A DNA stretch of 64,000 nt from Mermis nigrescens (taxonomy: Eukaryota > Nematoda > Enoplea > Mermithida > Mermithidae), in contig JAVLUZ010000142.1 of NCBI GenBank assembly GCA_036768485.1, forward strand, positions 8,495,863 through 8,559,862, written 5' to 3'. Of this stretch, positions 1 to 11,574 are shown piece by piece. Below the pieces are notes generated by a model. It did no database searches. It was not told where the DNA came from and saw only the letters and a list, made by a program, of their open reading frames with translations. The position numbers were made by a program, and so were the translations under genes. Position 1 is the first letter of the stretch; each line of letters begins with the position of its first letter.

Positions 1-137
1 TGGGGGTTTTCGATTGAGAAAAATCGGAAAAATATGACTTTAAACCTTAATTTTTGCTATTTTTGGCTTTTTTGGGCTTAGTCCCCCCAAAAATTGGTGT
101 TGGTCCCCCCAAAATAGGACGGCCAGCTACGTGCCTG
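1..137. mobile_element. right part of a small hAT-like MITE (truncated by window)
   Basis: The sequence through GGCCAGCTACGTGCCTG is about 85-90% like the right part of the complete 180-bp element at 24355-24534, including the TTAGTCCCCCCAAAA and GGTGTTGGTCCCCC blocks. The left end is outside the window. Confidence 0.75.
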
Positions 138-1022
138 TGCGTTAGCCTCTTCATTCTTCCGACTTATCGACTTGCGGTTTTTTCGTCTGGGGGTTTATTA
201 AACTTTAAGTGCAGACGAAGAGCCCTTTGAAAAATAAGGGCTTAAAAAATTCTTCATTTGCGATTTTGATGAACTTGTGGTCAAATGCTCCGAAAACGTT
301 ATTTGAAGTTTCAAAAAATGATGTGGTAAAGTAGAAGCGAATTTTTTGCTAGAGTTAAATTCGAAAACGTCAAATTATATACAATAAAACTTTGATGTTT
401 TTTTCATATTCTGACAAAGTTTTAAGTTCCATAACAAAAAATTTGATTTGATGTAGCAAAACAAAATATGTCGTAGATACGTGGTCCACTCTGTACCTTG
501 AGTGTAAAGGTACTTATGTGGTTAACAGCTGCAGGACTTCAAATTTTTGAATAATATTTGCCTATATTTAATTCTTCTTAATATTTTGCTAATTGATTAT
601 ATCGTTGATCGAGCCGTTCTTGTTTTTGTTTTTTGTTATGTCATTTGTTACTGCTTTAAGAACTGGAGGGCTGCAGTCGTGAGGGTAATTTGGACACATC
701 GGTTAAAACATGCGATATTCTGATTAGCTAAAGTTGGTGTTTTGTTCACTGTTTTATAATCATCGGAAGAACATTGTATTTCGTAATTTGTTGAAATTTT
801 GATGTTCCGTGGGATATCAAAACGCTTTGCATGTTGATATCGTACCTTATTGTACATTCGAAACGATTTTGCATTCAAATTTATTTAGTATATTTATTTA
901 ATCCAGTCTATACCGATACTACACTTATCGCCTTTGTACGCGAATTCGCTAAATAGATTATAGCATAATATAGTGTAAATGAGCAATATGTATTTCTGCA
1001 TAAAATTCCGTAAGAATTTCAG

Positions 1023-1137
1023 CGGAGCGCTACCGAATTGTTGAATAAATTAAGGAACGCCATAAAAGATGAATATCGTATGTTGAAGAAAGAATTGTCA
1101 ATGAAGAAATCGCAGACGGAAGATAAAGCCGATAAGG
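1023..1137 (+). CDS. CWC27: CWC27 exon a (first in window)
   Basis: The acceptor is ATTTCAG ending at 1022 and the donor GTAC begins at 1138. It encodes 38 codons (SATELLNKLRNAIKDEYRML...) of a charged helix and ends with one base of a split Gly codon that the next exon completes. It corresponds to the helix before the REKxKY segment in animal CWC27. Earlier exons are outside the window. Confidence 0.8.
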
Positions 1138-4100
1138 GTACTTTACCTTTTTTGCTCGCAGATTACACAGACGATTTTTTACTCTTCGAATTTACTTTTC
1201 CGAAATATTGAATTTTGATTAGGAAATTCTGTCAACTTAATCTGGTGAAATTGTAGCTCTTTTCGTATAATCTTTTTTAACTTAAAAATATTTGTACTTA
1301 ATCTTTTTATGACAGAATTCGAATGTACAGGGTGTAAAGAAATGATAGCCCCCCAAATATCGACTTCTAAAAATTATGGAAAGAATACACATGTTGTAGA
1401 GTGCTCAATTCTGCATCGGATGCTTATTTTATTGAAGCGCAATGTGCACCGGTTAATTTTTTATTGATTAGAAACAAAAATATTTCAGTATTTCGGATTT
1501 CACTACTACGTCGATTAAGCCTTCAGCTTCATCAACCTGCCTCAAAGCATAGTCATTGAACATAACAGATTTTTTAGACTATTACGTATCATATTCTAAT
1601 TCATTTAACAACATACATGATCTTAGGGGCTTTCAACCCCTCAGAAAAAAATTTTACCCCTTCACAGAAATTTTTTCACCCATCCCCTAGAATTCGCGGT
1701 TTTCAAAAAGTTCCCAAAAAATATCTGAAATTCGTATAAAATGTGCTGTTTAAAGCGTTTTTAGTTATCTATTGGCTCGAAAGTGTCAAATTTTCCGGCG
1801 CTTCGCACCATTATACTCATGTTTTGACAATATTTGTATTTGTTCAATTTGTTCCACTTTTTTTGATTTTCTCGAAATTTTTACTATGTTTTTGTGCTCT
1901 ACGAAGATAGAGCATCGTCAGAAACGCCCAGAAATGATGTTTTTGACGCGTACCTACCATTTTCGGGCCCAATATTGGCACTTTATAATTTCAACCCGCC
2001 AGAATTCCCATGCTGTGCATGTTTGTTTAACACCATATTCCAATTTTGGATGCCATTTCTGCAGAATAGCGACCGATTTTCGACTCGATGTGCACGAGCT
2101 TGAAGCGCCGAAATTTTTTTGACATATTCTGCATGTCAAGCTCAAATTGAGCGGTTTTGAGCGGGCTAGATGATAAAACATATATAAACAATAGATACGG
2201 CGCGAAGCGCCGGAAATAATTTCATGTTTCTTATGTCATAAGTCAAATTTGAGCTGTTTTTGAGTTAGCTAGAAGGCAAAAAATATAGCCGAACAATGAA
2301 TCCTGTGCGCAGTGCCAGAAAAGAATTGACATGCTCTCTATGTCTATTCAAATTTGAGTGGTTTTCAGGGGTTTAGAAGACAAAACTATACATAAACAAA
2401 TCCGGGCGAAGCGCCAGAAAATTCGAGTTTACTATCTCAAAAGTACACTAAAAATCTGTTTTGGCGGTGTTTTAGACGCACTTCGCCAATTTTATTTTTC
2501 TCTTCAAGGGACCCTTAAAAGAAACAAAACCTTTCCCATTTCGGGGGGGGGGGCGGCCCCTCTCCCGCCCCTGCTTCTGATTACGGGCCTGCTCTACAAG
2601 GTAGTGCTTACAGATTTTTTTCTATCGTACCCTGATGTCAATTTTTGGAAGGGCTATCATTTCGTGACACCCTGTATTCAGCCGCGATTAATTATGAATT
2701 TTTAAATTTATTAAGGAAGGCAAGGTTGAGCAAAAAACCTTAATTTCTGATTGAGAGAAGTTAATAATGGCGCTTCGCGCCGAAAGAGTACTCATTAATG
2801 ATATTTACTGACTCTTGACGCTCTAAAAACTAATATTTACATCAATAGATTATTTTATGTGCCGAACAAACATTTTATATTTCTTACAATAATTTGTTGA
2901 GTGTTCTTTCGGCGATTTTTTGTCGATTTGCGCATTAATTTTGCGTGGTTTTCCTAATAAACTTTGGAAAATTTCGAAAAATTCTACTTTTTTTGCATCA
3001 GAAATAATTCTGCCTATCAATAGACAGCAAAAACTGGTACTTTAAGCATAATATTCGAAAATTCGGACAACATTTGACGCTTTTAGGAAAACTATGGTTT
3101 CCGCCCTCCCCCTGTCAGAAAATCCTGGATCCACCACTGCTACACCCTAGTGTTATATGTCAATTCAAATCCTACAGCGTTTAAAATATTATTGCAGCGT
3201 GCAAACAAACCGCTATGACGCACAAACCACTGGCAGCTGGCCGGAATTTTTCGCACTAAACAACGAAAATTTTTATCTCTTAATTATGTCCTCATATTAG
3301 CCGAACTCTATGACGTATAGCATCGGGATGTAGCCTTTTTTGGGCGATTTTGTATAATTATGTCTTCTAAATTCAGAATGATGGTTCAAAGCAATTTTTT
3401 CAAAGAAGAGAAAGTAGCAGTCATTTAGACATTTGACTGCGTAATCTCCGTGTTTTAATGATTTTTATGTTTGAGAGTAGGAAGGAACCTGTTGGGGTGG
3501 AGACGGTCCGGAGCAGACGTGCACTTGGAATTCCGGAGTCTAACTAGACCTCCAAGAAGAGATGGAAAATTTTCCTCGAAAAATAAAGCATAATTTATGT
3601 TTAAAATGGACGAAAGTCGATTTTTTTAGTGAAAAAGTACTTGGCATGGCATGCAATGAAATTAAGATTTAGATTAGTATTGAAGCTGTTGTAGCATTTA
3701 TACTCATTTCTGGACCATTTTAGCTCAACGAAACTCTACTTTCGACACCCAAATTGGATTGATCCCACCAGACCGGCCATGTTGTGCTTTTTTTGAGAGG
3801 CTTTCGGATGTGATAGTGTTATATATAATCTTGCCTGAACAGTCGCTCGAAAGTATGCTACTAGCAAAAAGCCAGTCTTAAAATTATAGTATTGTTTTGC
3901 TTTCGTTAACAAAGATTGTCCAAATGTTGTTCTTGGCAATGTCTAAGAAATGATTATTATTACAATAGTCAGATTGGATATGTCTGAATATTTTGAAACG
4001 TCTGTTTCGTCTCAACAGACTCTTATTGCCAACATACTTCATCCTAGAACATGATGTGTATTTGAAATTTTAGGACAAAACGCTAATACAAAACCCGAAC

Positions 4101-7100
4101 TTGTGGATTTTCATTCTGAGAGAGAACGATATAAAGCAAAACAAAGCGTTGCACAAAAGACGGGAGGAGATCGAGAAAAACAGGTCAGTCGGTCCGGCCA
4201 ACTGTTGGCCATATATCGCTTTTAAGACTAATTCATTCATGTAGCTATATGAATAGTAGGTACCAGTGTTTTTTTGTACCAGGTTCGTTTGTACGTGTAC
4301 AAAGATGGTCCCTTGAAGTCTTTGTAAATTTTATACACACAAATTTTTGGATACATTATAAAATTATGATATTATAAATACAGTAGAATGAAATAACAAA
4401 AATAAGAATGAATAATTTCAATATTTCGTTGATTAATTAAAAATTATAATCAATTAATAAAATTAAAATTAATAAAATAATAAAAAATTAAATAAAATAA
4501 ATAACAAAATTTAATAAAATTTGAAATTTAATTTAATAAAATTAAAATGCAATTAAAAAATTAAAAGTTAAACAAAACAAACTAACCGATAATTCCAACC
4601 AACGTGTAACGGCTCAAAATTAGGATTAAGGTACGCGCGGGCAATTTTTATGTCGTGATCTACCTTTTATTGATAAAATCACCGAAAACCATAAAAATGC
4701 TTAAAAAAGGCAGGTTTTTGTTCGAAGTACCTATTGGGATAGAAATTTCGACGTCATGAAAAAGTCTGCTTTAATCCTTGAATAATTTATTCTTGCTCCG
4801 AGGATTCAGGTGACTTGTGCTGCGTATGTGTGTGCGTATGCCTGTGAGAAATTTCATTGTAGGTTTTTTATATGGAGAACTTTTACATCGATCGTTCCAA
4901 ATTTTAAAGGCAGTGAAAAAACATTTCATGTCTCATTGTTTCACTCGCGGACATATTCGACTTAAGTATATTATTTTTCGGTCCAAAGATAAGAGTAAAT
5001 CTGGTTTTAGTTTACCTCGTTGTAGCATGTTCACATCTCAACAGAATGTAAATTTACTTTAATCCAGTCTGTTCGCTCGCATTATATGTACATATGCATT
5101 ACAGAATATTGTTTGTCATTAGAAAAGATGATTTTTCGCGGCTGGGTCATTTGGTTTTAAAACAATAGAAAATATCATGTAACTGGCGCAACTTTTGCAG
5201 TTTTTCACTGTTCATTAAAAAGTCTTTCAAGTGTTGCAGGTAATGGAGATGCTGAACAACTTTAAGAGTAAAATAATCAAGGCTAGAGAAGAGTCTTTAT
5301 TAGAAACTTGTGCATCAACGAGGGAAAAAAGTGCTGGAAATCTCGAACGAACTTTGTCTGACGACGATGACATTCCTGAATCTGATTGGTCAGTTTATAT
5401 GTAATGCATCTATACTTGTATCTTTATCCAATGTCGCATATCGTATTGTCATATCTTTTTTTCGATATTACACCAACGACGTTCACAGGGAAACTAAAAT
5501 CAGATTAAAGTATAAATGTATTTGCTTGTTTTTATGATATATACTTGCATCAAGCCTATATATGCGCAGAATGGGAATTCTGGTGGGGGGTGAAAGTATA
5601 AAGTGCTTTTTTTGGATCAAAAAATGGTAGGTACGCATCAAAAACATAGTTTTTCAGCGTTTCTGACGATGCTCTATCTTCCTAGAGCATAAAACATAAA
5701 AAATCTCGAAAAAAAATCAGAGAAGTCGGAACAAATTGAACAAAATATAGTCAAAACATGAGTAAAATGGCGCGAAGCGCTTAAACTTCGGTACTTCTGA
5801 GCAAAAACATAGCCAAAAACGCTTAAAAAAAGTGTCTTTTCTGCAAATTTTTTAGAAAATTTTTGAGAACTTTCAAAAAATCGCCAATTTTCGGGGGGGG
5901 GGTCAAAAAATTTTTGCGGGGAGTGAAAATTTTTCTTGGGGGATGAACCCCCTAACCGCACCCCCAATCTCATGTATGATCAAGCCTACAGAGACATTAT
6001 TTATAGTAAAAAATGTTCCGATGGGACGAAAAGGATGAATATGCTTGAAATTACGCTTCATTAAGTAGCTAAAAGGAGGAGACTGGGAAAAACTTATCTA
6101 AGTCTGCTAAAAAACGCAAAAAATCGAAGTATATTCTGCGGCCTGTAGAAGGGAGCTGCATCTCCGACGTAAAAATGAATAACATGAATAGCTTATCCCT
6201 AGAAAAGAAGATATATGTAACTAATCAATAGACGTCATAATGGGCATTCTTACGCTAGCGTGGGACGCATTGCCATGGGGCAGCGATTAACAAGATGGAT
6301 TGCTTGTCATATTTATGATGCCATTGACGATTAACTAAATATTAGTCATATATTGAAAGAGAAATTTAATAATGATAAGAAAGTGAATCGGTTGGTAAAA
6401 TACATCACAGCTCCCTCATAATCTCTTTTTCTGAGTCAGTGAACAATGTTTTGTGAAGCCACGTTTTTTTAGAAGCCGCAGAATATACTTCGCTTTTTTG
6501 CGTTTTTTAGCGAATTTTAATTTTTAGTAGATCCGTACAACTCCCACAAGCATACATAGGTAACTTACCCTAGTCCCCCTCCTTTTACTTCCTTATTGGT
6601 GCGTAATTCCAAGTATATTCGTCCTTTTTGTTCCATCGGAGCATTTTTCTTTGCTATTACCTTACTTTTTGTTGGCAAGGTCCGAGTATAGCAGTTAGCA
6701 GACACATTCGGTAACATGCCACAATAATGACAGCAGTCCAAGAATGCGGAAAGCAAGACTGTTCTGAACAACAGCATTATCTCTTTTAAACAAGACAACC
6801 TTACCTTAGTTAAACAGATCAATCTTTTCAGCGTAAAGTGTACGCAACACACTCGTGTTTGTAATCCTGACGTTACATGGAACATTTTGAAAAAAATTAA
6901 GCTTTTGCACCGCTCTGAAACTAAAGTTAATTTTTAGTGTAAAGTTTACGCAACTGCTGGGTGTTAAAAACAAACGGTCAGATTCGTAGTCCCGATCTTA
7001 CGGAACATATTGTGAAAAAAATTCACGTTCTGCTACTCTCTGGAAGTAAAATAAATTTGTAGTGTAAAGTGTACAAATCAATAATAAATGAATAGTGTAA

Positions 7101-10100
7101 AGTTTACACAACTACTGGGTGTAGAGAAAAATAACAGTTAATTCTCATGTTACGTAACATCTTGAAAAAAGAATTAAGCTTCTGCAATGCTCTAGAACTG
7201 AAGTTAATTTTCAGTGCAAACTACACCACTGCTAGGTGTAAAGAAATTTAATAGTCAGATTTGTAATCCTGACATTACGAGAATATTGAGAAAATTTCAT
7301 GTTTCACAATATTCTGGAAGCAGAACGAATTTTTAGTGTAAACTTTCCAGTTCTACAATAACTCACTAGTGTAAACTTTACACAAGTAATGGTTGTAGAG
7401 AAAACTAACAGTCAGATTTGTAATCCTGACGTTACGGAGAACATTTAAAAAATTCACGTTTCGCAACTTTCTGGAAGTAAAATGAATTTTTTATTGTAAA
7501 AACTTTACACCGCACAATCACTCAATATTGCACGTAATTAAAGGCGTGTACGTGCACGCGTGATTTTCGATGTTAACTACATTTTTTATCATCAGTATCG
7601 TGTCCCAAGTTATATCGGGATAAGGTGACCGGCACAAACCAACCAAAGGAGGTATTTTTCCATTCCAAAGTTGGAACTTTACACCCTCAAAATTAGCTCA
7701 ATATTGAGTGTAAAGAAACGCGACCAAGTACGATGTTTAACCATTGACATTTACCTTATTTTTAGAATAGTTTGCACCATCCTATTCAAAACCGGAGCCG
7801 TTGACAGACAAAAAACGGTCAAAAATGTGTTTCATCTACCCCAGAGCTTAAACTTTACACCATTAGAAGTAATATTGTATTGAGTTTAAAGAAAGGCATC
7901 TAAGTGGGTTGTGTATGCCCTGAGACGTACTCTATTTTCATAATACTTTGCTCGTTGCGATTTGTAACCGGAGCGGTTGGCAAACTAAAAGAAGGTAAAA
8001 AAGTGTTTTTTCGTCCACCACTTGAGTGTAAACTTTAAACTGCCAGAACTAACTCCGTATTGGTGTCAACTTCATCGTGTAGCCCTTTAAGACTAGTACT
8101 TTTGCATAAATAGGTTTTTTGGGGACTCTTATACGAAAAATTTGCTGACATAAGTCGAAAACTAGATTGAAATGTGTCGTTTCACCCCCAGATTTTCACA
8201 CTCTTTACACTCCCACTCGAGAACTAATGCGTAATTCGAAAAACAAAAAATAAATGTATTTAGAGAATTTTGTTCTCTACAATTCTGTACCGTTAAATTG
8301 TATGAGACATTCATACTGAGTTGTGTACAAGCTGGGCAAGAAAGCCGTCAAAAGTTCCTATATGTTATAACGTTACGCCTAAACTTGACACGCTTATCAC
8401 AAACTCAATATTGAGTGTAAACAAATAAATAAAGGTGCATAATTTTTATTATTATTCATTTTAAAAAACCGCACCTCTCAGAAATGTCCCGGTGTAGCTG
8501 TAGGGGGTTAGATGTATGTTGGAGGTACCCAACTTTGTTATAGGTAGCGCTAACGCGCTACCTAGATAAAGGTTAATTGTTTGTGGAATAGAATAAATTT
8601 CTGTGCTATCTATGAATTCACATAACAGTCGTAAAATGTAGTTTACGAACTCGCTTCTGGTGTTGCGCAAATATATGCAGATGGTTTCTCGCTAATCTAA
8701 GCACAGACACACCTACAGAATTGGATAGATCCTTAGAATAAGGCTGTCGAAAATTTTTTTCTTCGACAGTTTTTCTTAAGTGCCTTCTTTGAGCTCGAAA
8801 ACGATGTATATTTGTCAGAAACATCATTTTTGGCGTTTCTGATGATGCCTTTCTTTCCTCTTAGACGATAGAAAACAATGATTTTTTAGGAAAAGGTGAA
8901 GCACATTTGAACTAAAACATCGCTAAAAACGCTTAAACTAGGAAGTTTTCTGCGATTTTTCTTTGGAAAATCGCAAATTCTGGGGTGAAAATATTTTTGC
9001 GGGGTTGAGAAAGCCCCCAAATACCCCAACATCATGTGTGGTTGGGAGTGGATGAATGAATATTGTAATATTCACCAGTTTCGGTTTTTAAGCCTTCTGC
9101 AAATTTAAGATCTCAAATTTTCGGCGCTGCTTATGCATTCTTTCTTGTTAGTATATGATTTGGATAGCGTTGCATCGCGGTTAGCTTTTAGATTTGGCAG
9201 GCGTGGATTTTATTTTATTGTAAAACAGAACTTCTAAATCTTCATATCCAACAATTTTCTGTGTGGGACAAATAGTCAATTGCTGTGGCTCCTAAATGAT
9301 CTCATATTGATATGTTTTCGTTTTATTTTTTGGGTAGGTGTCGCTAGTACCGTGCAGATGTATAGACGCCTTTTTTATAATTGCACATACACAGGCCCGT
9401 AGCCACACCTGGGCATGGGGGGTTTAGTGGTATACACCCCCCAGAAGGCCGAATACCCCCTAGAAACCAAAATACCCCCTAGAATTCAATTTTTGAATAT
9501 TTTATGTTTTTTTTCGCAATTTTTTGATGCCAATGGATAGTGCTCGACGAGAAACCTTGAAAAATGACGTTTTTTGCCATACCACCATAGGTGAGCAGCA
9601 CCTAAATTCTGGGGGAGGGAGGTGGAAAAATTTTCAAACGTCAAAAAATGGTCTTAAAAGTGGTCGTAAGGCGAAAAAACACCATTTTTCGACGTTTCTC
9701 ATCGAGCACTATCCAATGGCATCAAAAAATCGCCAAAAAAAGCAAAAAATTTCAAAATTTGAATTCTGGGGTGCATACTCCCCAAACCCCCCACGCCCAC
9801 GTGTGCATACCGCCATTTTTTTACCTTTAAAAATTGTACGCCCCCTCCCCAGAATTTAGGTGCTGCCCACATATGCCCGTAGCCATTTTCGGTAGGGGGC
9901 AGGTACCTTCCGCCCGGAATGAAAAATAATTTTTGATTTTCACAAGGGTCCACAAAAGGAAAAATGAGAACTTCTCGAAGTGCATTTAAAAGACCGCTAA
10001 AACAGATTTGTAGCGTAGTTTCCTTTGAGCTGATGGACGCAAAATTTTCCGGCGGTGGGCTTATTGTTTCTGTATAGTTTTCGTCTTTTAAACTGCTCAA

Positions 10101-10801
10101 TTTCGAATTAGACATGGGAAACATGTCAAATTTTTCCGGCGCTTCGCGCCGAATCCTTAATTATCTTATTTTTTCCTTTGCAGAGTACAAAGATTGAGCA
10201 CAACTACGAAAAGTTAATAAATTGTTTATAGACTGGATGATGAGAAATCAGTTGCGCAGTTTTTAAGTGATAGATTTTTTTAAGTAAGAGTATGAACAAA
10301 CTGAAATTTTTTCAAATTTTCATAAAATTTTTCTTCACCGTTGTGCAGAGCTCGTTTAGAAACGCTAGAAAACGCATTTATTTTTGACTACTCCCTTATG
10401 GTTCTCATCTGACTTTCAATGACTTTCAAAATTATTTGCCCCTTCCCCCGGAATAAAATCCTGGATACAGGCTTTTACATGCATAGGTATCTTATTCTTG
10501 TTGTTCTTTTTTATTTTTATTTGTTTTTATTGTACATATGTGCTGTTCTTGCTGTGTTTGCTTATTTGGGGATGAGAGGAATCGTGTGTTAAGGAAAGCA
10601 AATCGTTGACCATCGCTTTTCAGGATTTACAACACTTTCCAACCTTCGAAGGAAGAGGAGCAATTAAAAGAAGCGGTTGACATTCACACAAAGAATGAGG
10701 AGCGATACAGCTTAGACGACCCAAGGAATCCGGTTAACAAACGTAGGCGAGAAAAAAAGCACGGGAAACGAGAAAAAGACAGGAAAAGAGAGAGGCATTA
10801 A
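1023..10801 (+). CDS. CWC27: CWC27 spliceosome-associated protein, C-terminal part (4 exons)
   Basis: Spliced 3' part of a CWC27 homologue, a protein with an N-terminal cyclophilin-type domain that associates with the activated spliceosome in the nucleus. The exons are 1023-1137, 4074-4183, 5240-5388 and 10624-10801. Joined, they give 183 codons plus a stop with consistent phases (1, 0, 2). The visible part is the charged, coiled-coil C-terminus only; the isomerase domain must lie left of the window. Family hallmarks are a basic helix (residues about 1-38), ERERYKAKQSVAQK (about 54-67), the leucine-rich EMLNNFKSKI, an acidic stretch DDDDIPESDW, and the near-invariant DPRNPVNKRRRE followed by a Lys/Arg tail. 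Introns reach 5.2 kb and hold transposons. Assignment rests on remembered family motifs, not a database search. Confidence 0.9.
1328..2674. mobile_element. TIR element CAGGGTGTxACGAAATGATAGCCC flanked by TA
   Basis: The left end CAGGGTGTAAAGAAATGATA and the right end, inverted, CAGGGTGTCACGAAATGATA form about 24-bp TIRs, each flanked by TA as in Tc1/mariner-type insertions. It contains a nested repeat of the GATAGAGCATCGTC family (about 1614-2040) and hairpin-module tandem units (2100-2600). No transposase frame is seen. It lies in a CWC27 intron. Confidence 0.65.
1614..2040 (+). mobile_element. MITE of the GATAGAGCATCGTCAGAAACGCC family
   Basis: A copy of a roughly 400-bp repeat with ordered blocks: a CCCCTCAG...AATTCGCGATTTTC start, a hairpin module, GATAGAGCATCGTCAGAAAC, TTTTTGACGCGTACC, and an end CCAGAATTCCCATG-TGCATG. 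Other copies: 5565-5975(-), 8740-9045(-), 21662-22050(+), 25560-25945(-), 26515-26825(-), 45300-45625(-) and 62965-63310(+). The small ORFs over these are repeat-derived. Confidence 0.7.
2700..3139. mobile_element. partial copy of the GATCCGCCACTG MITE family
   Basis: It ends CCTGGATCCACCACTG, the terminal sequence of the element delimited at 29483-30054, and shares a hairpin module at 2769-2782 plus the ATGATATTTACT block. The left end is not clear. Confidence 0.5.
4074..4183 (+). CDS. CWC27: CWC27 exon b
   Basis: The acceptor is AAATTTTAG ending at 4073; the donor after CAG is GTCAGT. Two bases complete the split Gly, then 36 codons run to a phase-0 donor. The peptide contains ERERYKAKQSVAQKTG, matching the family's REKQKYEALRK-like segment. 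The preceding intron (1138-4073) is mostly transposon sequence. Confidence 0.85.
4380..4580. repeat. AT-only low-complexity tract
   Basis: About 200 bases almost entirely of A and T with repeated AATTAATAAAATT-like words, in the CWC27 intron between exons b and c. Confidence 0.7.
5240..5388 (+). CDS. CWC27: CWC27 exon c
   Basis: The acceptor GTGTTGCAG ends at 5239 and the donor is GTCAGT at 5389. It has 49 codons plus two bases (TG) of a split Trp. It encodes EMLNNFKSKIIKA and the acidic DDDDIPESDW, equivalent to the LLNQFKSKL and NDIPETE stretches of vertebrate CWC27. Confidence 0.88.
5565..5975 (-). mobile_element. MITE, GATAGAGCATCGTC family (inverted)
   Basis: It carries the family blocks in reverse order (GGCGTTTCTGACGATGCTCT-like at 5640, hairpin half GGCGCGAAGCGC at 5768, and a poly-G/C stretch near 5890). 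It lies in the last CWC27 intron. Confidence 0.65.
6831..8425. repeat. GTGTAAAGTTTACAC repeat field
   Basis: The near-palindrome GTGTAAAGTTTACAC or half of it recurs at about 6831, 6937, 7062, 7094, 7213, 7336, 7370, 7497, 7670, 7710, 7850, 8027 and 8410. The left part is a degenerate tandem array of about 120-130-bp units with TAATCCTGACGTTACG and TCTGGAAGTAAAATGAATTT. The right part (7640-8060) has about 170-bp units with ACCGGAGCxGTTGxCA. There is no coding content. The field sits in the last CWC27 intron. Confidence 0.7.
8740..9045 (-). mobile_element. MITE, GATAGAGCATCGTC family (inverted)
   Basis: It shares GGCGTTTCTGATGATGC, the CGATGTATATTTGTCAGAAAC block and the GGGTGAAAATATTTTTGCGG end with the other copies; the hairpin module is lost. 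Confidence 0.6.
9404..9875. mobile_element. hAT-like MITE, CATACCTGGGCG family, with nested copy
   Basis: The left end is CACACCTGGGC and the right end, inverted, CATATGTGGGC. The TSD CCCGTAGC is exact at 9396-9403 and 9876-9883. A second inverted copy of the same family is inserted inside it (9586-9805). Confidence 0.8.
9586..9805 (-). mobile_element. nested hAT-like MITE, CATACCTGGGCG family
   Basis: A 220-bp inverted copy inside the 9404-9875 copy. The 8-bp TSD is CATACCAC (9578-9585) and CATACCGC (9806-9813), one mismatch. It shows that the family inserts into itself. Confidence 0.75.
10624..10801 (+). CDS. CWC27: CWC27 last exon with stop
   Basis: The acceptor CTTTTCAG ends at 10623. 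The first base completes the Trp codon split after exon c; 58 codons and TAA follow. The signature is SLDDPRNPVNKRRREKKHGK and then alternating Lys/Arg/Glu to the C-terminus. DPRNPVNKRRRE is essentially identical to vertebrate CWC27, and the basic tail is as expected. Confidence 0.93.
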
Positions 10802-10912
10802 AACTCATCGTCTGTTTATATTTTATTTAGTCTTCCTGTTTTACAAAACCTTGTGCACTGCACAACAGACATTTTTACGGCGTAATATGAGGACAACCGT
10901 TCTATTACACAT

Positions 10913-10918
10913 AATAAA
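10913..10918 (+). terminator. possible CWC27 polyadenylation signal
   Basis: AATAAA lies 112 bases after the CWC27 stop in a T-rich stretch. It is the first exact hexamer after the stop. The area also resembles dispersed repeat sequence near 28.4 kb, so this is only a candidate. Confidence 0.3.
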
Positions 10919-11574
10919 AAGAAATACAAAAAGCTTATGCAGAATTGTGTTACTGTAGCATATCTGGGAGCTACTTTTGAACCAACCCTTGTGAGTGCTG
11001 AAAATCCGTCTAACCAGTATGTATGCACAAGGTTTTGTGAAATAGGCTATAGATGCATTGCGTTGTGAACCGTACGTACACGAGTAACAACCGAATTCTG
11101 GGGTTTATGATGGGCCTAAAATCTAGAAAAACGCCCCAAATTCAATTATGGGATTTTGAATTCTGGGTCTCTAGACCTTTTCCGCAGTGTCTGAAAGGAC
11201 GAAATTGCAAAAAAAGTACCAAAATTAAAGCCTGCGGTCTACCATATTCTACGGGAGTATTTCAGATTCTGGAAATAGTACATAAAGGCATTGCACTTAT
11301 TTTAACCGATCCTGACATCGATTTACAACAACTCTAGAATTGATAATTATGCATCAGATTTAGCTGAGCTTTGATTGCGTAACTTTATCTGTCTGCTTTT
11401 ATCGATTAAATTACAAAACACTACATTTATGATGGTTGCACTGCATAGCAGGTCTGGAATAGTAGTAAATCCACCTGATTTAATCTATCGACTTGCAGTA
11501 ACCTAATGAGCTTTAAAAACTACCCCTTTCTGGATACAATTTCAATCAGTTTTGTTGAAATAATAGCTATCACC

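Larger units (their letters stand above)
9392..10473. mobile_element. CAGGCCCGTAGCC-type element interrupted by MITEs
   Basis: It starts CAGGCCCGTAGC, is broken at 9404 by a MITE with TSD CCCGTAGC, resumes at 9876-9884 (CCCGTAGCCATTTTCGG), and ends TCCTGGATACAGGC near 10473. The ends resemble the element at 60784-61955. A perfect hairpin module lies at 10137-10151. Confidence 0.6.

Noticed and set aside
1772..2122. 116-codon plus-strand ORF
   Set aside because: Lies within a MITE and its hairpin module; the other copies of the family do not keep the frame.
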